DNA of 64,000 bases from Rariloculus sp963665575 (lineage in GTDB: Bacteria; Pseudomonadota; Gammaproteobacteria; Steroidobacterales; Rariloculaceae). Every line of letters begins with the position of its first letter. Position 1 is the first letter of the stretch. The DNA lies in contig CAXXDW010000006.1 in NCBI GenBank assembly GCA_963665575.2, forward strand, positions 1 through 64,000, read 5' to 3'. The notes beneath the pieces are model-generated. The model had not been told where the DNA came from and made no database searches. It worked only from the letters and a program-made list of their open reading frames with translations. This document shows positions 1 through 8,086 of the stretch, in pieces. The position numbers were made by a program, and so were the translations under genes.

Positions 1-429
1 CTCCACGCTGCCCCCTGCGGCCTCAATAATCTTTTTCGCACCGGGCGTCACTTTCAGCCCGACGACCCGGACAGGCTTGTCGAGTGTGCCGGACGCGAAA
101 ACCTTCGCGCGGTCGGCGTGCCCGGGAATCAGGTTCGCGGCCTTGAGCGCTGCGAGGTCCACGCTCTGATCGGCGAACCGGGCAAGCTCGTGGACCCGCA
201 CTTCAGCCCCGGTGCGCGTGCGCCGGGCCGCGAAACCGACCTTTGGCAGACGCCGCTGCAACGGCATTTGTCCGCCCTCGAAACCCGTCTTGTGATAGCC
301 GCCCGAGCGTGCGTGCTGACCCTTCGTGCCGCGGCCGGCCGTCGCGCCCTGTCCGGCCGAGGCACCGCGTCCCCGGCGCTTGGCCGCGCGGCGGCTGCCG
401 CGAGCGGGCTTGAGTGTGTTCAGGCGCAC
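1..429 (-). CDS. rplO: 50S ribosomal protein L15, C-terminus cut by window edge
   Basis: Large-subunit protein L15. The frame from a GTG at 427-429 runs leftward without a stop to base 1 and gives 143 residues starting VRLNTLKPARGSRRAAKRRG. It has the Gly/Arg-rich N-terminal tail typical of L15 and ends in AKKIIEAAGGSVE. The family is about 144 residues, so only the last residues and the stop are missing. The GTG sits one base after the rpmD stop codon, as expected for translational coupling in the spc operon. No ATG is available near the conserved N-terminus. Confidence 0.95.
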   Translation of the reverse strand, partial: MRLNTLKPARGSRRAAKRRGRGASAGQGATAGRGTKGQHARSGGYHKTGFEGGQMPLQRRLPKVGFAARRTRTGAEVRVHELARFADQSVDLAALKAANLIPGHADRAKVFASGTLDKPVRVVGLKVTPGAKKIIEAAGGSVE

Positions 430-430
430 G

Positions 431-623
431 TCAGACCTCCTCGACCTGCAACAGGTAGCCGACCTTGCGGACCATGCCCCTGTTCTCCGGCGTATCGGCG
501 ATGGTCACGGTCTGGTGCCGCCGGCGCAGGGCCCAGGCCGCGCAGACACTCGGCGTGGCCGGGCTTGCGGTGGAACCTGCTCCTGAGCAGCGTGATCCGT
601 AGCTGTTTCGCCTTCCTCGCCAC
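431..623 (-). CDS. rpmD: 50S ribosomal protein L30, apparent +1 frameshift
   Basis: L30 of the large subunit, about 60 residues in the family. The first half reads KQLRITLLRSRFHRKPGH and on to LRGLG in one frame. The second half reads LRRRHQTVTIADTPENRGMV to the end LLQVEEV in another. The two join cleanly if one base is removed from the GGGCCC run at 529-534. The GTG start abuts the rpsE stop and the TGA stop is one base from rplO. Operon position and both halves are unmistakable. The break is probably a sequencing or assembly error because the gene lies in an intact operon, although L30 is not indispensable in every bacterium. Confidence 0.9.
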
Positions 624-1118
624 CTACTCCTCCGTACCCAGTATTTCCGCGACCGTCTTGCCGCGCTTGGCAGCGATTTCCTCCGGAGAACGCATGTTCT
701 CGAGCGCGTTGAGCGTCGCCCGGACGAGGTTGATGGGATTGCGCGAGCCGTAGCTCTTTGCCAACACGTTGCGCACGCCTGCGCACTCGAAGACCGCACG
801 CATCGCTCCGCCCGCGATGATTCCGGTGCCTTCCGACGCCGGTTGCATGAACACGCGCGTCGCACCGTGCCGGCCGCGCATTTCGTACTGCAGCGTCTCC
901 TGCTTCAGATGAATCCTGCGCACGTTCTTGCGCGCCGCCTGCATGGACTTCTGGATCGCGAGCGGGAGCTCGCGCGCCTTCCCGTAGCCGTAGCCGACGC
1001 GGCCGTTGCCGTCACCGACCACGGTCAGCGCCGTGAAGCCAAACTGCCGGCCGCCCTTGACGACCTTCGCCACGCGATTGACCGCGACGAGTTTTTCCTG
1101 AAATTCTTCGGTTGCCAT
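624..1118 (-). CDS. rpsE: 30S ribosomal protein S5
   Basis: Small-subunit protein S5, 164 residues, the usual length. The N-terminal dsRNA-binding-like domain includes EKLVAVNRVAKVVKGGR and FGFTALTVVGDGNGRVGYG. The C-terminal half has the conserved AGGAMRAVFECAGV and KSYGSRNPINLVRAT segments. S5 contributes to decoding fidelity and the entry side of the mRNA channel. It lies between rplR and rpmD in standard spc-operon order, and its TAG stop is directly followed by the rpmD GTG. Confidence 0.98.
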   Translation of the reverse strand: MATEEFQEKLVAVNRVAKVVKGGRQFGFTALTVVGDGNGRVGYGYGKARELPLAIQKSMQAARKNVRRIHLKQETLQYEMRGRHGATRVFMQPASEGTGIIAGGAMRAVFECAGVRNVLAKSYGSRNPINLVRATLNALENMRSPEEIAAKRGKTVAEILGTEE

Positions 1119-1147
1119 CGATTCCGACCCTGACTGCCGCGCCGCGA

Positions 1148-1502
1148 CTAGATTTGCAGGCCCGCTTCACGCGCCGCATCGGCAAGCGCCTTGACCCGGC
1201 CGTGATACCTGAACCCCGAGCGGTCGAATGCGGCCCCGCTCGATCCCCTGCTCCTTCGCCCGCTCGGCGATCAATTTTCCGACTGCCGCGGCCGCTTCCC
1301 TGTTGCCCGTCGCCTTGAGCGTCTCGCGCAGTTCCTTCGCGATCGTCGAGGCGCTCACGACGGTGCGCGCGCCGCCCGGATCGATGATCTGCGCATAGAT
1401 GTGCCGCGGCGTGCGGTGCACGCACAGCCGGTGCACGCCCTGCAGGGCAATCCTGGCCCGCGTACGGCGGGCGCGTCGTTGGCGTTTCGTCTTCTTGTGC
1501 AT
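1148..1502 (-). CDS. rplR: 50S ribosomal protein L18, apparent +1 frameshift
   Basis: L18 binds 5S rRNA, and the family is about 117 residues. From the ATG at 1500-1502 the frame reads MHKKTKRQRRARRTRARIAL through AAAAVGKLIAERAKEQGIER, then goes wrong. The conserved C-terminus (AAFDRSGFRYHGRVKALADA, then AREAGLQI and TAG at 1148-1150) is present in a shifted frame. Removing one base from the CCCC run at 1234-1237 restores the whole protein. Neighbours rplF and rpsE are in normal order. The cause is most likely a one-base error in the sequence rather than gene loss. Confidence 0.9.
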
Positions 1503-1510
1503 CGGTGCTG

Positions 1511-2044
1511 CTACTTCTTCTTGGCCTCGCGCAGGACGATGCGCTCGTCCGCATAACGGACACCCTTGCCCTTGTAAGGTTCCGGCGGCCGAAAGGCCCT
1601 GAGCTCGGCGGCCACCTGTCCGACCCGCTGGCGATCGATCCCCTTGACGACGATTTCGGTCTGGCTCGGCGTTTCGATCGTTACACCATCGGGTGCCGAA
1701 TACCTGACCGGATGCGAAAACCCCAGGGAGAGCGTGATCGTTCCGTCCTTCGCCTGGCAGCGATAGCCGACGCCGACGAGTTGGAGCCTGCGCTCGAATC
1801 CGGCGCTCACGCCCGTGACCATGTTGGCGATCAGTGCGCGCGTCGTGCCCGCAATCGCGTTGGCAAAACGACTGCCCGAACGCGCCGCAACGGCGAGACC
1901 GCCGTTGTGCTGCCTGACTTCGACTTCCGAGTTGACGTCGAGCAACAGGCTGCCCTTCGGTCCGTCGATGGTCAATGCCTGACCCTCGATACTGGCCGAA
2001 ACGTCCTTGACGAGTTCGACGGGAAGTTTGGCTACTCGGGACAT
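1511..2044 (-). CDS. rplF: 50S ribosomal protein L6
   Basis: Large-subunit protein L6, 177 residues as in other proteobacteria. Two related domains are visible. The conserved C-terminal stretch reads GIDRQRVGQVAAELRAFRPP and then EPYKGKGVRYADE, the 23S rRNA-binding part. It lies near the factor-binding site of the ribosome. The ATG at 2042-2044 follows rpsH by 18 bp, and the gene is followed by rplR. Confidence 0.98.
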   Translation of the reverse strand: MSRVAKLPVELVKDVSASIEGQALTIDGPKGSLLLDVNSEVEVRQHNGGLAVAARSGSRFANAIAGTTRALIANMVTGVSAGFERRLQLVGVGYRCQAKDGTITLSLGFSHPVRYSAPDGVTIETPSQTEIVVKGIDRQRVGQVAAELRAFRPPEPYKGKGVRYADERIVLREAKKK

Positions 2045-2062
2045 TGCTTCATTCCTGCCGCA

Positions 2063-2458
2063 TCAGGAAACGATGCACAGCACTTCGCCGCCGTGGCGCC
2101 CGGCACGGGCTTCACGATCGGACATCACGCCGCTTGAGGTCGAAACGATTGCAACACCCAGGCCGCCCTGAACCTTCGGCAACTTGTCGGTGCTGACATA
2201 GACCCGGAGCCCCGGTCGGCTCACGCGCTCGATGCGCTCGATGACCGGCTCGTCGCCCTGGTACTTGAGTTCGACCGTCAACGTCATTTTCGCACCGTCT
2301 TCTTCCGTCGACACACCGCTGACGTAGCCTTCGCGGTGCAGGACTTCGGCGATCGCGAGCTTGACGCTCGAGGCAGGCAAGGACACCGCGACCTTGCGGG
2401 CCTTCTGGCCGTTCCTGATCCGCGTCAGCATATCGGCGATCGGGTCATTCATACTCAC
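2063..2458 (-). CDS. rpsH: 30S ribosomal protein S8
   Basis: S8 binds the central domain of 16S rRNA and in E. coli also represses its own spc operon. The 131 residues start MSMNDPIADMLTRIRNGQ and end with the conserved GVMSDREARAGRHGGEVLCI signature. Start and length match the family. It lies between rpsN and rplF. Confidence 0.98.
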   Translation of the reverse strand: MSMNDPIADMLTRIRNGQKARKVAVSLPASSVKLAIAEVLHREGYVSGVSTEEDGAKMTLTVELKYQGDEPVIERIERVSRPGLRVYVSTDKLPKVQGGLGVAIVSTSSGVMSDREARAGRHGGEVLCIVS

Positions 2459-2474
2459 CGGACGATCCTCCCGC

Positions 2475-2780
2475 CTACCAGCTTGCCTTCGACAAGCCTG
2501 GAATCTCGCCGCGCATGGTCGCTTCTCGCAGCTTGTTGCGCCCGAGACCGAACTTCCGGTAATAGCCGTTCGGCCGCCCCGATATCGCGCACCGGTTCCT
2601 GAGGCGCACCGGGCTTGCGTTGCGCGGCAGTGCCTGCAGGCCGAGTTGCGCGGCGAGCTTCTGCTCGTCCGACGCCAGGGGATCGCGAATGATCTTCCTG
2701 AGCTTCTCGCGTTTCGCGGCGTAGCGCTGCACCGTGCGCAGCCGCTTCTTCTGCCTTGCGATCATCGATTTCTTTGCCAT
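2475..2780 (-). CDS. rpsN: 30S ribosomal protein S14, zinc-independent type
   Basis: S14 of the small-subunit head, 101 residues. It begins MAKKSMIARQKKRLRTV and ends GLSKASW. The RNRCAISGRPNGYYRKFGL core lacks the two CxxC pairs of the zinc-binding form, so this is the long C-minus type. The ATG at 2778-2780 is preferred over an upstream in-frame TTG at 2781-2783 because it aligns with the family start. Confidence 0.97.
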   Translation of the reverse strand: MAKKSMIARQKKRLRTVQRYAAKREKLRKIIRDPLASDEQKLAAQLGLQALPRNASPVRLRNRCAISGRPNGYYRKFGLGRNKLREATMRGEIPGLSKASW

Positions 2781-2795
2781 CAAGCGCTCCCTGAG

Positions 2796-3335
2796 TCAGC
2801 CTCTGAGCGGAAAACTGAACGCCTCGAGCAATGCCCGGCCGCCGGCGTCGTCATGTGCCGTCGTGGATATCGCGATATCCAGTCCGCGAATCGCATCGAC
2901 CTTGTCATAGTCGATCTCGGGAAAGATGATCTGCTCCCTGACACCGAGACTGTAATTGCCCCGACCATCGAAGGATCGGGCGGAAAACCCGCGAAAGTCG
3001 CGGATACGCGGAATCGCCACGTTGATCAGGCGATCGAGAAACTCGTACATGCGCTGCCTGCGCAGCGTGACCTTGCAACCGATCGGAAAACCTTCCCGGA
3101 CCTTGAAACTCGCCACGGACCTGCGCGCGAGGCAGGGCACGGGCTTCTGTCCGGCGATGCGCGTCAGATCGCCGATCGCATTGTCGAGAATCTTGCGGTC
3201 CACGAGTGCTTCACCGACGCCCATGTTCAGGGTGATCTTGGAGATTCGGGGCACCGCCATGACGTTGGAAATGTCGAGCCGCTCGCTGAGCTTCGGCACG
3301 ACCTCCGTGGCGTAAAATTTCTGCAGCCGGCTCAT
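2796..3335 (-). CDS. rplE: 50S ribosomal protein L5
   Basis: L5 binds 5S rRNA and contacts the P-site tRNA. The 179 residues from MSRLQKFYATEVVPKLSERL match the family length. Conserved blocks include KITLNMGVGEA, RDFRGFSARSFDGRGNYS and REQIIFPEIDYDKVD. The ATG at 3333-3335 sits one base past the rplX stop. An in-frame ATG nine bases upstream lies inside rplX and is less likely. Confidence 0.98.
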   Translation of the reverse strand: MSRLQKFYATEVVPKLSERLDISNVMAVPRISKITLNMGVGEALVDRKILDNAIGDLTRIAGQKPVPCLARRSVASFKVREGFPIGCKVTLRRQRMYEFLDRLINVAIPRIRDFRGFSARSFDGRGNYSLGVREQIIFPEIDYDKVDAIRGLDIAISTTAHDDAGGRALLEAFSFPLRG

Positions 3336-3336
3336 C

Positions 3337-3654
3337 TCAACCATCCAGAACTTCGTTGTTGGACTTGAAGTAACGCACCTTGCGCCCGTCCTCGAGAATG
3401 CGAACGCCGACCCGGTCGCCCTTGTCGGTGGCCGGGTTGTAAAGCATGACGTTCGATGCGTGCAGCGGAATCTCCTTCTCGATGATTCCGCCAGGCACGC
3501 CGGCGTTCGGATTGGGCTTCTGGTGCTTGTGCGCCACATTGACGTTCTCGACGAGCACGCGCCCGTCACGGTACACGCGCAGCACCGATCCGCGCCGGCC
3601 CTTGTCCTTGCCCGCGATGACGATGACTTCGTCGCCTTGCCTGATACGTTGCAT
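3337..3654 (-). CDS. rplX: 50S ribosomal protein L24
   Basis: L24 is an early assembly protein at the exit-tunnel mouth. It has 105 residues, with an N-terminal KOW motif (RQGDEVIVIAGKDKGRRGSV) and the conserved VNVAHKHQKPNPN segment. The ATG at 3652-3654 was chosen because it directly precedes the KOW domain and leaves an 8-bp gap to rplN. The longer open frame upstream is rplN read in another frame. Confidence 0.97.
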   Translation of the reverse strand: MQRIRQGDEVIVIAGKDKGRRGSVLRVYRDGRVLVENVNVAHKHQKPNPNAGVPGGIIEKEIPLHASNVMLYNPATDKGDRVGVRILEDGRKVRYFKSNNEVLDG

Positions 3655-3662
3655 GACGTGTC

Positions 3663-4031
3663 CTACAGCACTTCCGGCGCGAGCGAGATGATCTTCATGA
3701 AGCGGTTGGTACGCAGTTCCCGTGTTACGGGGCCGAAAATCCGCGTTCCGATCGGCTCGAAACGGTTGTTGAGCAGCACTGCGGCGTTTCCGTCGAAACG
3801 TATCGCGGAGCCGTCGGGACGCCTGATCCCCTTGCGCGTGCGCACGACGACCGCATGGTAGATCTCGCCCTTCTTGACCCGGCCGCGCGGTATCGCGTCC
3901 TTGATCGTCACCCTGATGATGTCGCCGATGCGCGCGTAACGGCGCTTGGAGCCGCCCAGGACCTTGATGCACTGGAGCCTGCGCGCGCCGCTGTTGTCGG
4001 CGGATTTCAGAACGGTTTCAGCTTGAATCAT
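3663..4031 (-). CDS. rplN: 50S ribosomal protein L14
   Basis: L14, 122 residues, the exact family length. It begins MIQAETVLKSADNSGARRLQ and ends ELRTNRFMKIISLAPEVL, both strongly conserved. L14 sits at the subunit interface. It is the first gene of the spc-type group after rpsQ. Confidence 0.98.
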   Translation of the reverse strand: MIQAETVLKSADNSGARRLQCIKVLGGSKRRYARIGDIIRVTIKDAIPRGRVKKGEIYHAVVVRTRKGIRRPDGSAIRFDGNAAVLLNNRFEPIGTRIFGPVTRELRTNRFMKIISLAPEVL

Positions 4032-4041
4032 CGCCGGACCC

Positions 4042-4332
4042 TCAAGTCTGCGCCTCGTCCGATACGGCGCGCGTGACGATCTCGACGACCCGCCACGACT
4101 TGCGCTTCGACAATGGCCTACATTCGCTTATCGCGACAGTGTCGCCCTGTCGGCAACCGTTATCCTCGTCGTGCGCAAGGACCTTCGATGTCCGGCGGAT
4201 GTACTTGCCGTACACCGGATGGCGCACGAGCCGCTCGACCGCGACTGTCACGCTCTTGTCCATCCCGTCGCTGACCACGCGGCCGACGACCTTCCGCGTC
4301 GCGGTGCCTGCGGTTGTTTCCTCGGCGCTCAT
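4042..4332 (-). CDS. rpsQ: 30S ribosomal protein S17
   Basis: S17, 96 residues, an OB-fold 16S rRNA-binding protein. The conserved GRVVSDGMDKSVTVAVERLV and RTSKVLAHDEDN segments are present. About ten extra N-terminal residues (SAEETTAGTA) precede the core, a common variation. The ATG overlaps the rpmC stop by four bases. Confidence 0.97.
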   Translation of the reverse strand: MSAEETTAGTATRKVVGRVVSDGMDKSVTVAVERLVRHPVYGKYIRRTSKVLAHDEDNGCRQGDTVAISECRPLSKRKSWRVVEIVTRAVSDEAQT

Positions 4333-4541
4333 TCGCTGTCACTCTCTGTTTCGCTGCCTGCCCGTTCGCGCAGGACCGTCTTGATTCTTGCGATGTCCTT
4401 GCGAATCTTGCCGTGCTGGTCGGGCTTGACGCCCTGGCCCGTCACGGCCTGGATGCGCAATCCGAATTGCGCACGCCTGAGCTTCAGCAATTCCTCGCCG
4501 AGATCCTCACCGGACATGCTTCTGAGTTCCCTGGCCTTCAT
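4329..4541 (-). CDS. rpmC: 50S ribosomal protein L29
   Basis: L29, 70 residues, forming two long helices beside the tunnel exit, a docking site for trigger factor and SRP in the family. It begins MKARELRSMSGEDLGEELLK and contains LRRAQFGLRIQAVTGQ and KIRKDIARIKTVLRER. The acidic tail after the second helix is slightly longer than usual. Its ATG shares one base with the rplP stop and its stop overlaps the rpsQ start. Confidence 0.96.
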   Translation of the reverse strand: MKARELRSMSGEDLGEELLKLRRAQFGLRIQAVTGQGVKPDQHGKIRKDIARIKTVLRERAGSETESDSE

Positions 4542-4954
4542 CAGATTGCGTGCCGCTGGATCACCGCGGTTCGAACGGGCAGCTTGGCCGCCGCCCTTTT
4601 GAAGGCTTCGCGGGCTACCGGTTCGTTGACGCCGGACATTTCGTAGAGGACCCGGCCGGGCTGGATCTGCGCAACCCAGTATTCGACGTTGCCCTTGCCC
4701 TTGCCCTGGCGGACCTCGAGCGGCTTTTTCGTGATCGGCTTGTCGGGAAAGACGCGAATCCAGATCTTGCCGCCACGCTTGACATGCCGCGTCATGGCGC
4801 GCCGTGCAGCCTCGATCTGACGCGACGTCAACTGGCCGCGGCTGAGGGCCTTCAGGCCGTATTCGCCGAAACTCACGGAGTTGCCGCGCTGCGCGAAACC
4901 GCGATTGCGGCCCTTCTGCTGTTTCCTGAATTTGGTTCGTTTCGGTTGAAGCAT
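4541..4954 (-). CDS. rplP: 50S ribosomal protein L16
   Basis: L16, 137 residues, close to the A-site tRNA elbow. Family signatures include MLQPKRTKFRKQQKGRNRG at the start, MTRHVKRGGKIWIRVFPDKP and GKGKGNVEYWVAQIQPGRVL. Length matches the family. It is tightly packed between rpsC (12 bp upstream) and rpmC (one-base overlap). Confidence 0.98.
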   Translation of the reverse strand: MLQPKRTKFRKQQKGRNRGFAQRGNSVSFGEYGLKALSRGQLTSRQIEAARRAMTRHVKRGGKIWIRVFPDKPITKKPLEVRQGKGKGNVEYWVAQIQPGRVLYEMSGVNEPVAREAFKRAAAKLPVRTAVIQRHAI

Positions 4955-4966
4955 GGAGTTGTTCCG

Positions 4967-5650
4967 CTATTGCTTGCGCGCCGTGTCGGACCCGTCCCGG
5001 GATGCGCCGGAGGACTCGAACACCTCGCCCCGAAACACCCAGACCTTCACGCCGATCACGCCATAGGTCGTGCGGGCTTCGGCGAGACCGTAGTCGATGT
5101 CCGCGCGCAGCGTGTGCAACGGCACCCGGCCTTCCCGGTACCACTCCGAGCGGGCGATCTCGGCGCCATTCAGCCGCCCGGAAACCTTGACCTTGATGCC
5201 CTCCGCCCCGATTCGCATCGTGTTCGTGACGGCCCGACGCATGGCGCGACGGAACTGTATGCGCCGCTCCAACTGCTGGGCGACCCCTTCCGCAACAAGC
5301 TGAGCGTCGAGTTCGGGCTTGCGGATTTCCGCAATATTGATCCTGACGTCATGCAGCGGCATCGCCAGCAGGCGGGCGACCTCGTTGCGCAACTTCTCGA
5401 TATCCTCGCCCTTCTTGCCGATGACGATGCCCGGCCGCGCCGTATGTATGGTGATATTGGCCCGCTGCGCCGGTCTTTCAATATGGATTCTGCTGACCGA
5501 AGCGTCCCTGAGCCTCTTTCTGAGGAAATCGCGAACGCGGTGGTCCTGTTCCACGAAATCCGAATATCCCTGCGAATCGGCGTACCACTTCGAACACCAC
5601 TCCTTCGTGATGCCCAGGCGAATTCCGATCGGATGAACTTTTTGTCCCAT
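4967..5650 (-). CDS. rpsC: 30S ribosomal protein S3
   Basis: S3, 227 residues, forms part of the mRNA entry tunnel. The N-terminus MGQKVHPIGIRLGITKEW is conserved. A KH domain follows with the GxxG-like loop in ARPGIVIGKKGEDIEKLR, and the C-terminal domain has RAMRRAVTNTMRIGAEGIKV and the conserved TTYGVIGVKVWVFRGE. It lies between rplV and rplP. Confidence 0.98.
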   Translation of the reverse strand: MGQKVHPIGIRLGITKEWCSKWYADSQGYSDFVEQDHRVRDFLRKRLRDASVSRIHIERPAQRANITIHTARPGIVIGKKGEDIEKLRNEVARLLAMPLHDVRINIAEIRKPELDAQLVAEGVAQQLERRIQFRRAMRRAVTNTMRIGAEGIKVKVSGRLNGAEIARSEWYREGRVPLHTLRADIDYGLAEARTTYGVIGVKVWVFRGEVFESSGASRDGSDTARKQ

Positions 5651-5654
5651 TGAA

Positions 5655-5987
5655 TTACTCGTCGGCGACCCGCACCGTAATGTGGCTATTGCGCTTCAAT
5701 ATCCGGTTGCCCCTGCCCTTGGCCCGAGCCCTGTAGCGCTTGAAAGTCGGAGCCTGGTTGACTTCGACGACCGCGACCCTGAGCTCGTCGATGTCCGCGC
5801 CATGATTGTGCTCGGCGTTGGCGATCGCCGATTCGAGTACCTTGTGCACGACGCTGGCCGCCTTCTTCGGGCTGAAGCGCAGAATGTTCAGCGCCTGCGC
5901 CACGGACTTGCCGCGAATCTGATCCGCCACGAGGCGGCACTTCTGCGGCGAAATGCGCGCGTACCTTAGCTTGGCTGCGACTTCCAT
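5655..5987 (-). CDS. rplV: 50S ribosomal protein L22
   Basis: L22, 110 residues, lines the nascent-peptide tunnel with a long beta-hairpin. MEVAAKLRYARISPQKCRLV opens the protein, and the hairpin tip region APTFKRYRARAKGRGNRILK is typical. The ATG at 5985-5987 matches the family start better than an in-frame TTG one codon upstream. No obvious macrolide-type deletion is seen in the hairpin. Confidence 0.97.
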   Translation of the reverse strand: MEVAAKLRYARISPQKCRLVADQIRGKSVAQALNILRFSPKKAASVVHKVLESAIANAEHNHGADIDELRVAVVEVNQAPTFKRYRARAKGRGNRILKRNSHITVRVADE

Positions 5988-6006
5988 CAAACCGGGCCTC
6001 CCGCAA

Positions 6007-6282
6007 TCAACCCTTGGACTTGCGATCGCCGGAGTGACCGCGGAACGTCCTTGTTACCGCGAATTCACCAAGCTTGTGGCCGACCATGTTCTCCGAGATC
6101 AACACGGGAACATGTTGGCGGCCGTTATGGACCGCAATGGTCAGCCCCACCATGTCGGGCACGACCATTGAGCGGCGCGACCACGTCCTGATCGGCCGCC
6201 GATCGTTGTTCTGAGCGGCCTTTTCCACCTTCTTCAGCAGGTGGATATCGACGAACGGTCCCTTTTTTATCGAACGTGGCAT
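6007..6282 (-). CDS. rpsS: 30S ribosomal protein S19
   Basis: S19 of the small-subunit head, 91 residues. It starts MPRSIKKGPFVDIHLLKKVE and has the signature TIAVHNGRQHVPVLISENMV followed by GHKLGEFAVTRTFRGH. Length and position between rplB and rplV are standard. Confidence 0.98.
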   Translation of the reverse strand: MPRSIKKGPFVDIHLLKKVEKAAQNNDRRPIRTWSRRSMVVPDMVGLTIAVHNGRQHVPVLISENMVGHKLGEFAVTRTFRGHSGDRKSKG

Positions 6283-6317
6283 CTCAACTGATTTCCGATC
6301 GGCTCATGCCGCTGCAC

Positions 6318-7145
6318 CTACTTCTTGTTCCTTCGGCGAAGGATCATCGATCCGGTTCGCTTGTTGCTTCTCGTCTTGTAACCCTTGGCGGGCACGCCCC
6401 AGGGCGATACCGGATGACGACCGCCCGAAGTCCTGCCCTCGCCGCCGCCGTGGGGGTGATCGACCGGGTTCATCGCGACGCCCCTGACCGTCGGCCTGAC
6501 ACCGCGCCACCGCTTTGCGCCGGCTTTGCCGAGCTTGCGGAGGTTGTGCTCGTCGTTGCCGACCTCGCCGACAGTCGCCCGACAGTTCACGTGAATCCTG
6601 CGCATCTCGCCGGAGCGCATTCGCAGCGTTGCGTAATTGCCCTCACGTGCGACGATCTGCACGGATGCGCCGGCGCTGCGCGCCATCTGGCCGCCCTTGC
6701 CGGGCTTCATCTCCACGCAGTGAACCTGCGTGCCGACGGGTATGTTCTTGAGCGGCAACGCGTTGCCGGGCTTGATCGGCGCATCGCTGCCCGACTGGAC
6801 GACGTCGCCGGTCCTGACGCGCTTCGGCGCGAGGATGTAGCGCCGCTCGCCGTCGGCGTAGAGCACGAGCGCAATGTTGGCGCTGCGGTTCGGGTCGTAT
6901 TCCAGCCGCTCGACCCGCCCCGGGACGCCGTCCTTGTGTCGCCTGAAATCAACGAGCCGATAGTGCCGCTTGTGGCCCCCGCCCCGGTGGCGCACGGTGA
7001 TCCGCCCGGCGTTGTTGCGGCCGCCCTGTTTCGACAACGGCGCGAGCAGGGACGCGTGCGGCTTGCCCTTGTGCAGCCCGGTCCTTACGTCGCGCACGGT
7101 AAAGCGCTGCCCTGGCGAGGTGGGTTTGAGCTTGCGTACGGGCAC
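6318..7145 (-). CDS. rplB: 50S ribosomal protein L2
   Basis: L2, 275 residues, required for subunit association and peptidyl transfer. The N-terminal OB-fold and C-terminal SH3-like domains are complete. The conserved RGVAMNPVDHPHGGGEGRTS loop, which contacts the peptidyl-transferase region, is intact. The C-terminus is basic (KTRSNKRTGSMILRRRNKK). Confidence 0.98.
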   Translation of the reverse strand: MPVRKLKPTSPGQRFTVRDVRTGLHKGKPHASLLAPLSKQGGRNNAGRITVRHRGGGHKRHYRLVDFRRHKDGVPGRVERLEYDPNRSANIALVLYADGERRYILAPKRVRTGDVVQSGSDAPIKPGNALPLKNIPVGTQVHCVEMKPGKGGQMARSAGASVQIVAREGNYATLRMRSGEMRRIHVNCRATVGEVGNDEHNLRKLGKAGAKRWRGVRPTVRGVAMNPVDHPHGGGEGRTSGGRHPVSPWGVPAKGYKTRSNKRTGSMILRRRNKK

Positions 7146-7161
7146 GGTTCAGTCCTCGAAC

Positions 7162-7467
7162 TTATTCGGCGCCGATGAAATCGACTTCGTGGCCGGGGGC
7201 GAGCCGCACGTAAGCCTTCTTCCAGGCCGGGCGCCGGCCCATGTTCTTGCCGAAGCGCTTGGCCTTGCCGGGCATATGCGCGACGGTCACCGACGCCACT
7301 TTTACGTCGAGCAGCATTTCGACGGCCCTGCGAATCTCGCTCTTGGTCGCGTCGCGGCGCACCTTGAACACGATGTGCCCGCTCTGGTCCGCGGCGAGCG
7401 TCGACTTCTCCGACATGTGTGGACCCAGCAGCACCTGCATGAGCCTTTCCTGAGCGACGACGCTCAT
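7162..7467 (-). CDS. rplW: 50S ribosomal protein L23
   Basis: L23, 101 residues, at the tunnel exit where trigger factor and SRP dock. Conserved pieces are LLGPHMSEKSTLAADQSGHI and FKVRRDATKSEIRRAVEMLL. The C-terminal part MGRRPAWKKAYVRLAPGHEV is also typical. Its ATG overlaps the rplD stop by four bases, pointing to coupled translation. Confidence 0.97.
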   Translation of the reverse strand: MSVVAQERLMQVLLGPHMSEKSTLAADQSGHIVFKVRRDATKSEIRRAVEMLLDVKVASVTVAHMPGKAKRFGKNMGRRPAWKKAYVRLAPGHEVDFIGAE

Positions 7468-8069
7468 TGGAGTCGCTCCTCGAGCAGCTTCGCTGCCGCG
7501 GCCGTCATGACGACCTTGTCCGACGAAATGAGGCTGACCGGGTCGACGACCGCCGCCGTTTCCACGAACACCTGCGGCAGATTGCGCGCGGCAAGCCAGA
7601 GATTGCGGTCGAAAGCTTCAACGACGAGCAAGCCGCGCTCGACGTCGAGTTCGTCGAGCCTCGCCCTGAGCAATTTCGTTTTCGGTTCCGCGACCGCGAG
7701 TTCGTTCGTGATCAGCAGGCGTTCCTGGCGCAGCAACTCCGAGACCAGCGAACGCAACGCGCCCCGGTACATCTTCCGGTTGACCTTCTGGCGGTGATCA
7801 CGCGGCCGGGCTGCAAACGTCCTGCCGCCGCCGACCCACAAGGGGCTGCGGATCGTGCCGGCACGCGCCCGCCCAGTACCTTTCTGGCGCCAGGGTTTCG
7901 CACCGCCGCCGCGGGCGTCCGAACGACTCTTCTGGGCCTTGGTGCCGGCACGCTGGTGGCTCAGGTAGGCCGTTACGACCTGATGGATCAGCGGCTCGTT
8001 GAATCGGGCCGCGAACAGCGAATCTGCGACTTCGAGCGTTCCGGCATTGTCATGCAGCTTGACTATCAT
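7464..8069 (-). CDS. rplD: 50S ribosomal protein L4
   Basis: L4, 201 residues. The extended tunnel loop is visible in the basic stretch RSDARGGGAKPWRQKGTGRA followed by RAGTIRSPLWVGGGRTF. In E. coli L4 also represses the S10 operon through the mRNA leader. Here the promoter-bearing leader lies between rpsJ and rplC, so any such control would act on the rplC-onward transcript. That is inference. The gene overlaps rplW by four bases. Confidence 0.97.
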   Translation of the reverse strand: MIVKLHDNAGTLEVADSLFAARFNEPLIHQVVTAYLSHQRAGTKAQKSRSDARGGGAKPWRQKGTGRARAGTIRSPLWVGGGRTFAARPRDHRQKVNRKMYRGALRSLVSELLRQERLLITNELAVAEPKTKLLRARLDELDVERGLLVVEAFDRNLWLAARNLPQVFVETAAVVDPVSLISSDKVVMTAAAAKLLEERLQ

Positions 8070-8086
8070 GTCGCGACCCGGTGTGG

